A stretch of 64,000 nucleotides of DNA, from NCBI GenBank assembly GCA_002946415.1, contig NJPS01000079.1, positions 930,001-994,000 on the forward strand, read 5' to 3'. How positions within the stretch are numbered: the first letter of the stretch is position 1; each line of letters starts with the position of its first letter. This document shows positions 1 through 13,372 of the stretch, piece by piece. Source of the stretch: Rutstroemia sp. NJR-2017a BVV2 (taxonomy: Eukaryota > Ascomycota > Leotiomycetes > Helotiales > Rutstroemiaceae). A program made the translations under genes and the position numbers. The notes beneath the pieces were generated by a model, which was not told where the DNA came from, ran no database searches, and saw only the letters and a program-made list of their open reading frames with translations.

Positions 1-2700
1 ATGAAAAGATATTCTTTGGTCTCAAGAAGGATATAGAGGATCAAAAATCAATAGTTTCAAAAGACGGTCAAGTGGTATGAACTTTCAACCAATTAACGAG
101 AGCATAATTTCCGAGGACATTGGCTGTCTACTGTCACCAACTTTCAACCAACGCCAAGGCTTTTGGTTTTCGGCACGAACCCCAGGCATAAATTTCGATT
201 CCCTTGAGGTAGGGATCTTATCGGAATCCCTAGTTTACTACGGTTCACAAAAATCTTTATCACCATCCAGGATTGCTCTGCATCTGACTGCGTTTGAAAA
301 TATTGATAGGAATTATATTGTTGTACTTCGTAGAAGGTTTGATATGCCTTAGCGGGTGATCTGCCCTACGTACTGACCAACCATGTGTTAATGAAAGACC
401 TTGCAGTACGTAGCGTCATATTAACGTTGTTGGAGCCTTTCCCTAGACTTTGGAACGGAGATATATACTGATTCAACCATCAACATGGAATTAAATTTCA
501 GGCATCCCGACTGTAGCCTAGCAGAACTATTGATACTTGGTTACGGAGGAACTATACAGAGAACTTGGTACTTCACCGCAACGATAAAAATGGTCGCTAG
601 TTCGAATCAAAAGCTGGATCGCGAACTCCACAGTCTCCACCCCCTCCCCCTCGTCAAGACCTCTGCTTCGGGCATCAGATCATGAGGATATCGCTAAGTT
701 GAGTAAGAATAACTCATGGATTAACCAAGTGTACTTCCAACTGCATGTACAACTACATATCGGCCGAAGATGTAACTAGATTTTCTTCTGCTATAGTGCT
801 AGGCTACATCTGAAAGATTGGGCAGACCTGTTCTCCTTCAATTCGCTGTTTAATGATTTGGTTGTGACTTTGGGCTCGAGTGAGTTCCTTCCCGAGGTCA
901 TGACAAACCTACAACATATTATCAAGTTAATGAAAGCACGGATTTGAAACAGCTTTCAGACCGACCTCTCACTCCGACGTCGAATTCGTAGGGCATGGCC
1001 ATCTCCAGCTACTTGAATCACCCCGCAGTTCAAAGACTACTCGGAACGATTCACCGGAGCATCTATCAAAATCCGCAAACAGTTGACGCGCAATACAATT
1101 CCAACTTCAGAGCTACTCAAGAAAGTACACAGCGCCACCTTCTGGGTAGAATTCATCCACTTCTGGATTCAACGCATGGCCAACCACTTTCTACGTACAC
1201 CAATGGTAGGATCGAGCAGTTGAGAATAGGCTGGCAGCCTAGAATAGATGCATATCCTGCAACCCGTTACCCAGGTAATCGGTAGACAGAGCTTAACGCC
1301 CCCCCGCAATATCAAGACCCTAGGCGGCCAAATTGGCACAGTCGTCACTATCAACAGACCTCCATTTGCAAGTTGCAACACCGTTCCAGTAACTCGTGCG
1401 GAAATACTTCCGAAGCGTCTCCGCAAGGCTTTGCTCTTGATGAAGACCACTCGATCTCAAGTTTTGTGCTTTCTAGCACTGCAGGGACGGCAAAAAGAGG
1501 GTGAGTCTGCAATGGTAGAATATGAGAGACTGATGGGCGATATAGTTATTAAGAACAAGATAGAGCAATCTCCAGTTTCAAATAGCTTACTGGCGAGTCT
1601 TCTCTAACAGTTGATAGAATGTCAACCTTCTTTGCCAGATAGTGTGAAAAGCCCACGAGGACAAGCGAACGCAACCATCATTCGATGAGTTGTCGGTATA
1701 TCTCTAATCTGTGGCTACTGAGATGTATAATGTATTCAAAATTCTTCAGTATTGCTAATGCTCCAGATGAATGCCAAGCGACTGATAGCTGCCGAACGAG
1801 AGTTCTTTCAGATATCTTGAGACTCTAAGCAAAATATCAAATAAGTCCCGCTGCAACTTCGAAATATGTTCCTGAAATTAACGAGTATTTCAATGGATGC
1901 AACCTGTTGGAGATCCGAGCTAGAGATCAAGATGTATAGAGATATCCAAATGGCCATATGGAACATCTGTGTTCATGTGTATGTCGTGATCCAGAGCTCC
2001 AAACGAAATTAGGAATGATATTATAAAGGCACTTCAGGGGATGTATGTAAGTTCCTCGTCTTTCGTCATTCTCTTTCCACTTGGACAGTCTCAAGATCGG
2101 GTTGTGTCCGCTGTTCATCTGCCAGCGTCATGAAGCTTGCTGCGACATTGGTAGGCGTCAGGGAATCCTAACACTCGTCTCCCAATGCCCATTCAGCAAC
2201 GATAAATCAATGGGCCTAAGACACAGAAATATGACCCCGAAGAGCAGTCTACAGAATCTTCGACACCAAATTAACTTCGCACTACCTTTCCCTCCTCTTC
2301 TCCCCAAACCCCGCCACGCACAATATTGCCTACCGCGCAAACTCCTACCCATCCGTTGCATTCGTCAATCCCACTCCACGCATAAATCTCCCCCTCCGCT
2401 CTCCCACCAACTCTGAGACAACATAACCCGACACTACCCCTACTTCCCTTACCAGATGGCAGATAAATGTTCCAGACCACCGCCTCCTCCACAACCACCC
2501 CAAACCGACGATCAAACCTCCATTTCCCTCACCAAACCACTTCCCTGCCCAATCGCCTCCAAAACACACAAAATCAACCCATTCCCCACCCATCTGAATC
2601 GTCTCGCACAACTCCGTTTGGGGAAAGGGAAAATAACGCATGCGTTAAGTGGCAAGTACCGTCGCGGCACGCAATTTACTGAAAGAAACAAACACCAGAA
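1..2700. other. No recognisable gene; short open frames only
   Basis: I could not assign any gene here. The frame read from base 5 to the stop near 352 on the + strand stays open for about 115 codons with no ATG before position 77, so it could be the last exon of a gene that starts outside the window, but nothing in it is familiar. Overlapping frames at 995-1607 on both strands also resemble nothing I know. Composition is ordinary and there are no long simple repeats. Confidence 0.4.
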
Positions 2701-3868
2701 CAGGAACGGGTGAGGATGAAAAGAGAAGACTGACTCAATACACTACGCTACACTGCACGTATGAACTGGCACCCCGAGCACTCGCACTAGTGTCCATTCA
2801 CGCACCTTGTAGCTAGCAAGCTCGCTCGCAAAATCCACGAAGCGCAATTCGCGCGCGCTCGAACCTGACGTTCGTTCGTTCGTTCGTGATAAGTAATCGC
2901 TTGGGCCAGCCAACTCGGTCAGCTCAGCTCAACGATACGAAGATGTTCTAGACCGCTCGCACACAACTCATCTTATCTCAGCTGTACATTTTCTGCAGCG
3001 TAATCTACAAGTACTCACTCCAATGACACCGCGATAAGGGGATAGAAATCCAGACCTCACGAACCAGGAACTTCAACTTCCCCATCATTCATTCATTCAT
3101 TCAATCATTCAATCTTTCCCCAACAAACAAAAATCGCGCACGCATAGCAATAGGGGAACAAGAGCAAGGAACAGCACCAGGAAAATCAGGGTCCAACGCC
3201 CAGTTTTGACGGGTTTCCTTTCCTTGGAACTCACCGATAGGGAAATTTGCTTACTGGTCAAGTTGTCCTCTGTACCTTAAGCTTACCGACATCATCTGTT
3301 AAATGGTAGCTATACCCTTCATCTAAGTAGTCTCCACAGGCCCTACCGTACGTGAATTTGCCTTGGAATTAATTCTCCGTTCCCTGTGTCTGTGATTTCC
3401 GGTGCAGTGCAGCGCGGTGGAGAACGAGACTGCAAAATTCAAGGAATTACTGTAATGGATCTGTCCTGCAGAAAGAAGCCTTTCGCTCTCCTCCGTATAC
3501 CCACCCAACCAATTCGAGACTCCGTGTCCTCTCTCATCTCATCTCACCTTACTTATCCTTCCCCAGGAGTTTCATGCAATGCTCTGCACAAACCGTACAA
3601 ATACAGCATTCGTTGTCCAGAACCTCGAACTTATCTATCCCTCATTAAGATCCATGCATCCCCACACGCCAAGTTCTAGACCACCTCAGCCTAGCCCTCC
3701 CGGTAAACCTCGGAACCTGCCGAACAGACCCTTTTACAGAAAGGGAAATCAAGTGGACAAGTCGGGGAAAAAGAAGGGAAGGTGAGGTGAAGTTTTGCGT
3801 CACTGTGCATACGATAAGAATAGCTGCTCACCTGACCTTACCTGCAAGTAGAAAGAAAAAGCGAGCCT

Positions 3869-3894
3869 GTGATGTGATGTGATGTGATGTGATG
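3869..3894. repeat. GTGAT microsatellite
   Basis: About five consecutive GTGAT units, ending in a GCGAACG break. It lies in the gene desert with no open frame across it. Confidence 0.85.
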
Positions 3895-4352
3895 CGAACG
3901 ACAGATCAAAAGTCAGGGTTGAACTTACCGAGGCTCGGTATTGAGATGGAGAAGAAAACGAAACTTTGTAAAGCTGTACTGTGATTAAGCTTTCGGTGAG
4001 TGAGTGCGGACGGATGGCGAGGTGAGGTGCGGGTTTGGATGCATGCGATGCAATATTCTGGTCCGGTCTGCTGTATTCTAACTCCAGACCGTAACGTTAT
4101 GGATGAAAGGGAGAGGGTAATTTACAAGTAGATCCAGCTGAGTACAGCCAACCAACCAGACTGACTTTATGCATGAAGGGTTCAATATTCATTGAGAAGT
4201 TCCTGCATCGTAAGCTGGGCTTTGACGGGCTAGAACTTGTGGCTTGAGTTCGTGAGAGGGAGAGTTTATGGAAGGATGTTGAGTTATCTTGGAAATAAGT
4301 TGAGTTAGGGATTTACAGATTCGGAGATGAGATATTAGTGGATGAAGCCAAG

Positions 4353-4386
4353 TATTGAGATTGAGATTGAGATTGAGATTGAGATT
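4353..4386. repeat. GAGATT hexanucleotide microsatellite
   Basis: Five or more perfect GAGATT units in the non-coding region upstream of 11 kb. Confidence 0.85.
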
Positions 4387-7300
4387 GATGCTATATTGAT
4401 ATCTACAGTTGGCCTCGCGACGGCTGTGTGTTTGTATGTATGTATGTATACTCAGTGAAGGAAATTTCAGGGGGAAGGATGTTTGCTTGGAGGCTCGGGA
4501 ACCTTAACGTCCATCGTGAAGTCTGATATAAGTTCTAGATCGCTTCCAAAAGCCGACAAAGCTCACGCCCATATTCAACGGCGTGAATATCGATAGTCCT
4601 GACAATATATCTTCGGTCTCGAGATACCATTCCATCTCACCCATCGCAAATTCCCACTCCAAGCGATCCCTCTACCAAACATTGATTGAAATTGTATTCC
4701 CTAACCACATCAATCAATCCATCCATCTCCCTCCAATGTCCCACCCACAAAACCAAAAACCCTTAATCTCACGGTCCGACCTTCTAGCGTCCATCCGTCG
4801 AAGATTCTTCTTCTCGCCTGTCCTTAATAAACAAGCCCCTACCCACGAAATAGGTCCAGACCACTACATCGTCGATGCCGGTACTTGATACCTTGCTAGT
4901 AAACAGAATACTGTAGAAGAATAACTAATCAATGATCCATATGACAATAAGAAAAATCCCGCTTCTACTACTAGTAATGTCGTCGCATCGAGATTCGATT
5001 CCAGGACAAACAATGACCCTCATACTTGGCATTACCTTAGTTAAGGCTGAGAAGAAAAAGTGGAAAAAGACCCGGCCTAGACCGCTGACCTTATCGCCGC
5101 GACGCCGAGTCGACGCCGAGTTGGGAGCTCCACTGAAAGAAAATTTATATCCTCTTGTTCTAGTAACTCTGTGGTTGGTCATAGAAACAGAAGGGAAGAA
5201 AACTAAGAGAGAAGAGGAGGAGAAATGAAGCTATCACCACGCTGGGCAGATTTGCTTGGCCTATGAGCGTACTGCATGTGTTACGTAAGAAGAAGTGACT
5301 TTGTGCGTGCGTGCGTGCGACGAGAAGGAAATGGAAGCATTGACACGGCTCGGCAGCGAAAGAAGGGAGATGGAAGCTGTTGAGACGACGAAACGGGATT
5401 ACATCATTTCATCGAGGGGAGCGGACGGGCGTTGTTTCGATAAACCAAAGTTACACAGGCGTTGAGAATCGCTCCGTAACTTGGAGATTTGGATAAGTAC
5501 AGAGTAGTGTACGAGAATACAAATACAAATACATTAGCAGAGTAGAAGAAAACAAAAACGATGAGGAGAGCCAAGAGCCAAGGAAGAGAGAAATATTATA
5601 TTGTATTGATAAGGTAGGTAGTTAGAGGAATAAAAAGTTTCTAACCTAGGGCCATCGACATCGATATTAACATCGACATCGAGAAGTGCAACGGGCGACT
5701 TTGCCTTATGGAGAGTAGTTGATATCAATGTCAAGTATGAAATGCAATGACCCTATCAAGCACACACTCAAGAGACGCAATGATGGTGGACGTACTCGTA
5801 GCGTCGCAAGAACTCTCCTCACTGCATCTCATCTCATCATGATTCTTTGGACCAAACGGTTGAGCACAGAACAGCATAAAACAAGTGACGTTCATCAACC
5901 AAGCAACCAACCGCTTGAAGAGAAGAGAGAAGAAAGGATACTAAGTACAGTATACTATGCACATCACATCACATCACATCGAGAAAACGACACGATGATG
6001 ACGGGTAGGATATACTTAGTAGAGATATGATGGATATATCCATAAGCCGAACCCCGCAAAGTAGAATTTAACCCCGTCGGCCGAACACCATTCATCAAAC
6101 AATTTCCTCGGCATTCATCCAGGAACTGTACTTCCGTAGCGGACGTGAGAATCGAGACACGTGTTCCTAACCTTTTCCTCGCCACCCAGTCTACTGTACT
6201 TACTCACTCTCGAGGCACTTTGCTGCTGCTGTATCACCCAAACATCCACCTTCCCCTCCACCTCCACCTCCACCGCAACTCGATGCCCAATCACCCATCC
6301 AAACTCCACAAACAAACCCCCTTCCCCTCCAAATAAACTTCCGCGGAAGCAATTTCAAGCAAGTAAAACATACTTGTGTGTCCACCTCACCTCACCTATT
6401 CCTGCAGACTCTTGATTCTTGGTTATTGGCTCTTGGCTGGTTGGGCAGCAGGTCTACTGTAAAGTTTAAAAAGACGTGGAGGCGAATATGGTGGTGGCTA
6501 AGTTAAAGTTTTGCGGGCTGGGTTGGGCGATGTGATTGGATGGATAGGTCTGGGTGGCTGTAGAAAGAGGTGAGTAAGGATGGATGGATAGATGGTGAGA
6601 GGAAGTGAGTGAGTGACTTGGGCGAGTGACTAACTCCATGTACACATATACTACAGATGGATGGATATACTTTTCCTCAGGTATCGGGTGACATAGTTTT
6701 CCTGATAGAACTTATCTTGTTTCAACTTACTGACGAGAGGGTGTGTATATGAAGCAGAACACAAAATCTTGTGGTAAGTTACGTTACAGAAAGAATAGAT
6801 TGAGTTTCAGGGGACGAAATTCAAATCAACACCAAACGGTTGATTCGCAGCTTTCATTAAGATTGTGGCTTTTCATATCATGCAACGCAATGCAACGCGT
6901 CGTATCTCCCTGGGTTGAGCTGGCTTGAGGATATACTAAAGTACTTACTTGCATACTCAGCGTTTCCGAATCATTTTCCCTCCTTCCCTAATTTCTGAAA
7001 CCAACCGGAAAAATACCTACCGTGAACTATATGTATCTCCAAAGTCTAAAAAATAAGTTACAATCCAATCTCCACCGTGGGCAAGTACCTGGCAGACCGT
7101 CAACGGCGCCACGGGGTACTCTCGGTATATGCGGCTATCGGTTCTCGGAATCGCGGTGCTGGTGCTGGTGCTGGTGAGGTGTACTGCACAGGAAGTACAG
7201 TAACTGTAAGCTTAAGCCTTAGCTTCCGGACCACGATTCCGGATTATGGCCATGTATTCTGTAAGTTGCAGAGGCGTTTTTCGTACAGCTGCAAAGCGCA

Positions 7301-10300
7301 TGTTGTGTACGGGAACAGTGGGATTAGGTGTGCGGATTGAGTCAGGACTCGGATTTGCATTCTGCATGCATTTTGTTGGGTTCGCTGGCGGTTGATCACT
7401 TCATTTATTATATGGATTTGTTTTGTGGACGCATGTTGTAAGGAATGGAATGGAATGGTAAATGATCTTCAATGTCAGGAGCATTGTCTCCTAGAACTAC
7501 TGTATGAGCGAACGCTCGATATTTGTATTTCCCCCACTCGGGATGCGCTACACAAGACCCAGTCATCGCAATCGATGATGGGGATGGCAAAGCTCGATTT
7601 GCCCATTCTTGAAATGCAATTTGCTGATGGATAAATGCGTTACGTGCATACGACGCCGTGTAATTGGCTAGTCGTATATTTCTCCAGCGCGTTTGAGAAG
7701 GGAGCGAATGTTTACTGATCACTTCGCCCACAAGCGTACTATTGTTTTTTTCTGCTACAAACCCATTCAGCCTTTATGATGGGCGTCTACACAACCAACC
7801 CTGCGTGTTTAAGGCTGTCTTGTAGATCTTCGCACTGGCATGTCAGCGACGGGCGATGACACGATGATTTCCTCGATTCCGCTGGAATATGTACTGGGTA
7901 TTTTACGAGTAGCTTGGGTCGCTTGCCTGTAACCAATGTATTTTCTGCTGCGAGTGTCTTAGTCGAGACAATGTTTTGCTCCCACTGTCTCTCAGGGAGG
8001 GGGAGGTTCAGTTCAGTTCACCTCACCAGCAGAGAGAGTTCCCCCTCGTCGGGGAATTGATGTCGCAAAATTGGATTGTTCCAAAATAAGGAGGATTTCA
8101 AGACATTTTTAAATGATTTGCACGGCTCTTTTATTTTGCTTTTGGAGATGCGCGCTGGGAATGGAGAATGAAATGAATGGGAACATCGAGATTGGAGGCG
8201 AGGAAGACCGATTTCACGGGTTTTCAGGGTCAGATTGAGCGATCCCGGTGGAGCAAAGGGTCCCTGATGCACACCTGGATTTCCGTATTTCAGTACTATA
8301 GTGTTTGGATAAATAAGTATAGTCCCTATTCGAGTACTGATATTATGTCAACGAATCAGCTCGTAGATATAACTCTACTAAGCTACTTGGTTGGTTCAAA
8401 TTTAGTTCGTGAAGCGACAGAGACTATACTTATTTATCGCAAATACCAAGAATACCAAGTACATATGAACAAGAGAAGGGGTAAAGGCTAATAAGAGGGG
8501 ACGTAATACTTAGTATATGTTTGTTAACTTTGTGCAATGCAATGGAATGGATAGACCTGGGCCTGGTATTGGTACGGAATTAATTGAAACGCAACGCAGA
8601 GAAAGAGGAGACAGCCACGCAGCCACGCAGATAGAGAGCATAAAGTAACGACAGAGCTGGCCAGTCAGAGGTTAAGACAGACATATAGCAGACTTTCTCT
8701 AATGCCCTGGTGCCGGTAGAGTTTACAGGTAATCACAGGAACAGGAACAGGAAGGCATTCGCGTCGGGATTGGAATAAGCAAACAGGAGGTTCGGGCTTT
8801 ATCGGTGGAGCGCTTTATTGCCTAGAATCCGAGCTTTCCCATCTCATCCTGAGGGAGTGAGCTCCGGACATCAGGGATCCAATGGAATGAAGATACCTAA
8901 GGCATTACCATGTGAGAATCGAGGAAAGACCGGACCGTGCGGCAATAAACTGCTTTTTTGCGCTGTGTTATCTCTCTCCTTACCAGGCCGAGCCAGGCCG
9001 CGAAGGCCTTTTGGGATGGATAGGGTCGTGGATGGATGTGCATGTGGATGCAGTCAAGGTTGTGGATGAGGCTAGGCTGTTACTTACTCATCTATCTCGA
9101 TTCTCGAGGGGAAAGTCTAGAACTTAGTCCAATGTTCAATGTTCAGTGCTGGCTGGGTAGCTCGGCCAGAATATTGCTTTGTGAGGACGATGCAGAGGCC
9201 TGGTAGCCAGTTACAGCGAACGGGACAGGAAGGCTGATTGACGGGTAGCCAAGAATATGAGTTGCTCGAGAAACATATATACAATACACGATATCCCTTC
9301 TCCCAGACTTGACATGCATTAAGTAGATGATCTGTTGTTGACACCTTTTGGATCTTCCTGCAAGAGCTTCCCCATACAGTTTACAGCGTCTCCATTTATC
9401 CAGCCTGACCATCGATTGTTCCGGAAGCCATCGGGACCTCGACCACAACCTGGAGGATTCGGGTACGTACGAAGCACAAACGACAGCACCCAGCACCAGC
9501 ACGAGGACGAATCGACTAAGCCTACCTAAGCCCCATCAACAGTCACGAACGGGACAGAAGCATTCGTATACGAAGACTAAAAAGACTCACCCGGCTGCCT
9601 ACTGCCGAACAAAAACGACGCACTTCCCTACTCTCTTTCACGAAGAGTCAAGTACATTCTTTGCCTCCGAACCATCTGCACGAAACACCATACTGTACCA
9701 TACTGTACCATACAACTATCATTTATCCGGCGCCATAGCTACGAACTACATAACCGGACCATCAGTATCTCGCAGCAGGAGGTAGCTCCTATCTATCAAA
9801 ATAGCAACAGCAACAGCTACTCCAACACCTCATTGGATGCTCGCAGTTTCAATACATACACATCCTCCCCACCAGACGAGCCATACGAACCTTACAGAAA
9901 AGATTTCGCACAGGAATCATCCCCGCCTTACCTCATCGAAGCGTTTCGAACCCTCAGCAAACTCCACTTTGAGGACAATCCCTTTAGTTGTTTAAAGTCG
10001 TTCTCCCACCAGCAGTGCGCTAGGGACGGACGACGGGACTTGTCAGAATTACAGTAGTCACCAACCCACCAACCCACCAAACCACCAAACCGGCCTTGCA
10101 CTTATTTCCGTGCTCTTAGATCGGCACAGCGACCTTCCTGTTTCGTCCTCCCCACATCACCCCCCCCCACCCGATATCTAGGCAATTTTGAGATCGAACT
10201 TTTAAATGTGCATCGGTTTTTGTCTTGGACATAACCCTGGTCGCCAGAACCAAGAGAATCAAGGGAATTGAAGATTTTCCAAAGACACGCATACGGAGCG

Positions 10301-10578
10301 AGAGAAGCGATTAGCGAAAAAGTGCTCTCTGTTAGAAAAACTTGAGACGGAGCTTGGGCTGTCCTGAGTCTTGGATTTTAATTGGATTGCGCGCTGCATT
10401 CTCCCATCATATTATCCCTCCCATCCCCATCCCCATCCGCATCCCCTCATATCATATCATATCATTCCCTCTGCCCACCATTGGACCATTCGACTCACTT
10501 TTTCCCTCATAACAATTTAATAAGGGATCCTCAGTCTTGACATCAAGGAAAATAAATCCCTTGTCCTCTCCACCTCCA

Positions 10579-10610
10579 TCATATCCATATCCATATCCAT
10601 ATCCATATCC
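10579..10610. repeat. CATATC hexanucleotide microsatellite
   Basis: Five tandem CATATC units in a pyrimidine-rich stretch about 0.6 kb upstream of the coding start at 11167. A CATAT-type repeat also lies near 10447. Confidence 0.85.
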
Positions 10611-11166
10611 CCTTACGACCCATCCCACTCGAACGATCAAATACCACACACATATCAAGAATTTCTTCCTTCTTGAAAAGCTGTATCACCATCCACCACC
10701 ATACATATACAGCTCGCCGGCGACGAACAAACGAACGAAGCTTTTTTGAACACACCGTCGTACTATCCTATCTTATCCCATACTATCGACCTGCAGCATT
10801 GCATCGCACAGCACAGCCATACTGTATATTACCTTACTCCACGATTACCGGTTTTGAGTTACATCTTTCGTCTGCACTCCACCGCCCGAAGTAAGCCAAG
10901 CAACTGTCGGCGTTTCTATTTTTGTGAGGTACGACTTCAACATTATCGAGCGTGAGGACACAGAGGGTTGAGTTCATACTTGCCTTTTGGTATATACATG
11001 CTCACAACCTCATCACCTACCTCGACGACATCGCCAGCAATCTACTACCTTCATACCATTCTACCACTCGAGCGATAAGACTTTAGAAATTATTAGTCCT
11101 GACCTCATCGTACATACGACTTTACCTCACCCGAGTTTCACAGCTCCTCAACACATCTTCGACAAA

Positions 11167-11598
11167 ATGTCTTCCTCAGCATCCTACTACTACCAACCAC
11201 AACAAACCACCTACTCCTCCACCGCGTACACCACCTCACCCGCAACCTACGCCTCCCGCCCCCAACCCCAAGTCGAACCCACCAACTACTCCCGCTCATC
11301 CACCTCCTCCGACTCCTCCATCTCCTCGGACTCCTCCGTCTCCTCCGACTCCTCCGCCTCCTCCACCTCCTCAAAACGCATGTCCATCTCCATGGACTAC
11401 TTACAGCAACAATCCCGCGTCGAAGTAATGCGCTGCTCGCGGTGCGCCAAATGCGTCGAGACCATCAGCACCGTGCAATACCAAGGCAACGAGCTGCGCC
11501 GGGTATCGACCGACGACGCGAGTGCCAACGGGATGGTGCGGTTTGGGCATAATCTGTACTATTGCGATCGCTGCGCGCGGATGGTCGGGTATAAGTGA
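11167..11598 (+). CDS. Small Ser-rich protein with C-terminal Cys-knuckle motif
   Basis: A 143-aa intronless protein of unknown function. The first in-frame ATG (A at -3) is taken as the start. The frame stays open 60 codons further upstream without an ATG. Residues 1-50 are rich in Tyr, Gln, Thr and Pro. Residues 50-75 are almost pure Ser with repeated SDSS units. The last 60 residues are of a different kind: a C-x2-C-x2-C cluster, then about 40 residues on a YYCDRCARM segment with a second C-x2-C. Together these could bind one zinc ion. The disordered Ser-rich head and compact Cys tail are typical of small conserved proteins of filamentous fungi. I do not recognise a characterised homologue. 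The Ser run is encoded by a TCC-rich repeat that may vary in length. Confidence 0.75.
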   Translation: MSSSASYYYQPQQTTYSSTAYTTSPATYASRPQPQVEPTNYSRSSTSSDSSISSDSSVSSDSSASSTSSKRMSISMDYLQQQSRVEVMRCSRCAKCVETISTVQYQGNELRRVSTDDASANGMVRFGHNLYYCDRCARMVGYK

Positions 11599-13044
11599 AG
11601 AGGGAAGGATCGGCAGGGACCAGTTCGCTTCTGGCTGCTGGGTTTTTTATTTTATTTTAAGAGGCGGACGGACCGATGGGAGGGTTGGGATGGTTTGGGA
11701 AAGGATAGGCATGCTTCGACCCACTTTGGTTGGGTGGTCGTCATCATTATCATCAACATCAACAACATGATATCAAAAACATCATCATCGACAAATAAAT
11801 CAGTCATCAACAGCATTGGGAGGCAGCGATACATGAAACGGAACGGAAAGTCAACTACTTCTTAGTACGTAGCACGGATAGGAAAGGACAGAAGTCAGGA
11901 CTTCAGGCGTATGAGGAGTTTTTTGGTTTTTGGGAGGCAGGGAGCGAATTTATCTTGGATTGTGGGATACGAATTTAAGATACCATATACTATACTATAT
12001 CATAGCGAGAGGGGCAGAGTAAAGGAGGGGGGTAGATATCGATGGTTATTGTACGATATTTCGATTTACTTGGGCATGAGAGAGTGAGAGGAAGAGTGAG
12101 AGGAAAGGAAAGAAGAGGAGGGGAAAGAAAAAGGAGAGGGGTAGAAATAAATAAATATATAAATGAGAGTTATTTATAACGAGTTTTTGAGTTTGGCTAT
12201 TTGGTGATGCGATTTTACTTGACTTTACTATTTGCTTTCTACCTATTCATCAACCTACCTAGTTACTTGACTTTACTATTTGCCTTCTGCCTCCCTACCT
12301 CAGCCTACGTAAGGGCCTTCTCATCTATCTACATCTCACAGTAACATCCACCTCGTGCCTCAAGTACTTCAACAACAGATCAGATTAGATTAGATTAAAT
12401 TCAGAGTAGATCTTTGCTTTTCCTCTCTTTCCTATCATCATCATCATCATCATCTCTCTCCCCCCCCCTCCCCCCCTTCCTCTCCCCCTCTTCCGCCCTT
12501 CCTTCTTTCCCTCGGGCGCCAAAACAAAGATAAGATCCCAGAATGAAATGAAGGATTCGGATGGGGGTGTATGGGTTGCAATATGATTCTGGGCTACTTG
12601 CTATGTATGGTGTTTCGTTCGGTCGCAGTACGTACTGGGTTGGGTAAGGTTACAGTATGGTTAGTTCGCTTCTCGGTACAGTACAGTACAGTACGGCAAG
12701 GTTGGTCTTTACCCCGCTGCTGGAGCTGGTGGGTACGAAGTAGAGAGGAGAGAGATGGGGATGGAGATGGAGATGGGGTGGGTGAGAGTGAGGGTGAGGG
12801 TGAAGATGAAGAAGGCGAGGCGTGGCTGTGTTTGATTGGTTGGGTTTTGAGGGTTTGTCTTGAGGGGGGTTTTTTTTTTCTTGATGGGTTTGAGGGTTTT
12901 TGCGGGCCTTGGTGTTTTGCGGGGCTTGGGGTTTTGGAGGGTTTCTTTTTTTGAGTTATGGGTTGAAGGGTTATGTTATGGGTACTGCTTCTACGAAGTA
13001 ATTTGTGCTTGGTTGAACTTGAGTGGTTGGTTGGTTCGTAGGGT

Positions 13045-13090
<46 letters not shown>
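13045..13090 (+). repeat. 46-nt uninterrupted G homopolymer
   Basis: Forty-six consecutive G residues, preceded by GGGT. It lies in non-coding DNA between an upstream G/T-rich stretch and an ordinary sequence downstream. It can form G-quadruplexes on the + strand. Its exact length in an assembly is uncertain because such runs are hard to sequence. Confidence 0.9.
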
Positions 13091-13092
<2 letters not shown>

Positions 13093-13320
13093 AGGAATGA
13101 GATGGGATGATCTAGGAGGCTTGCGCGGAATGGGCTTGATGGCGGGGATGGCTGAATATCTGCAATGATGTCATACAACGGGCGTGGTAGGGTGTGATAG
13201 ATAGGAAAATGAGACAGCAAAAACACACGCACAGCACGAAACATATTTTTAGCCATCTTAGATGCAGGTAGGGTTGCTTACTCTACATATATACACATAA
13301 CCGGTTCGGGGTGTATATGG

Positions 13321-13372
13321 CTGCAGTGTGAGTGGGTGAGTGGGTGAGTGGGTGAGTGGGTGAGTGACTGCA
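13321..13372. repeat. GAGTGGGT tandem repeat flanked by CTGCAG
   Basis: An 8-bp unit repeated about five times, with CTGCAG immediately before and after the array. No gene crosses it. Confidence 0.8.

Larger units (their letters stand above)
2701..11166. other. 8.5-kb gene desert rich in simple repeats
   Basis: This stretch has no open frame that looks like a real protein. It holds many short tandem repeats: a TTCG run near 2871-2887, ATTC near 3090, GTGAT at 3869-3894, GAGATT at 4353-4386, GTAT near 4433, GTGC near 5303, CACAT near 5959, CATATC at 10579-10610. It also has pyrimidine-rich and polypurine tracts. Frames such as 9348-9785 and 9833-10057 are Ser/Pro/Tyr-rich and most likely accidental or part of an untranslated leader. 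The last kilobase leads into the Cys-knuckle gene at 11167, so promoter and 5'-leader DNA for that gene probably lies here. Confidence 0.5.

Noticed and set aside
3000..9000. Retrotransposon or DNA-transposon remnants in the gene desert
   Set aside because: I saw no reverse transcriptase, integrase or transposase text and no long terminal repeats. Simple repeats alone do not support a mobile element.
12594..13256. Long Pro-rich frame on the minus strand (and Gly-rich frames on +)
   Set aside because: It is created by the G homopolymer and neighbouring simple repeats; no normal protein text lies in it.
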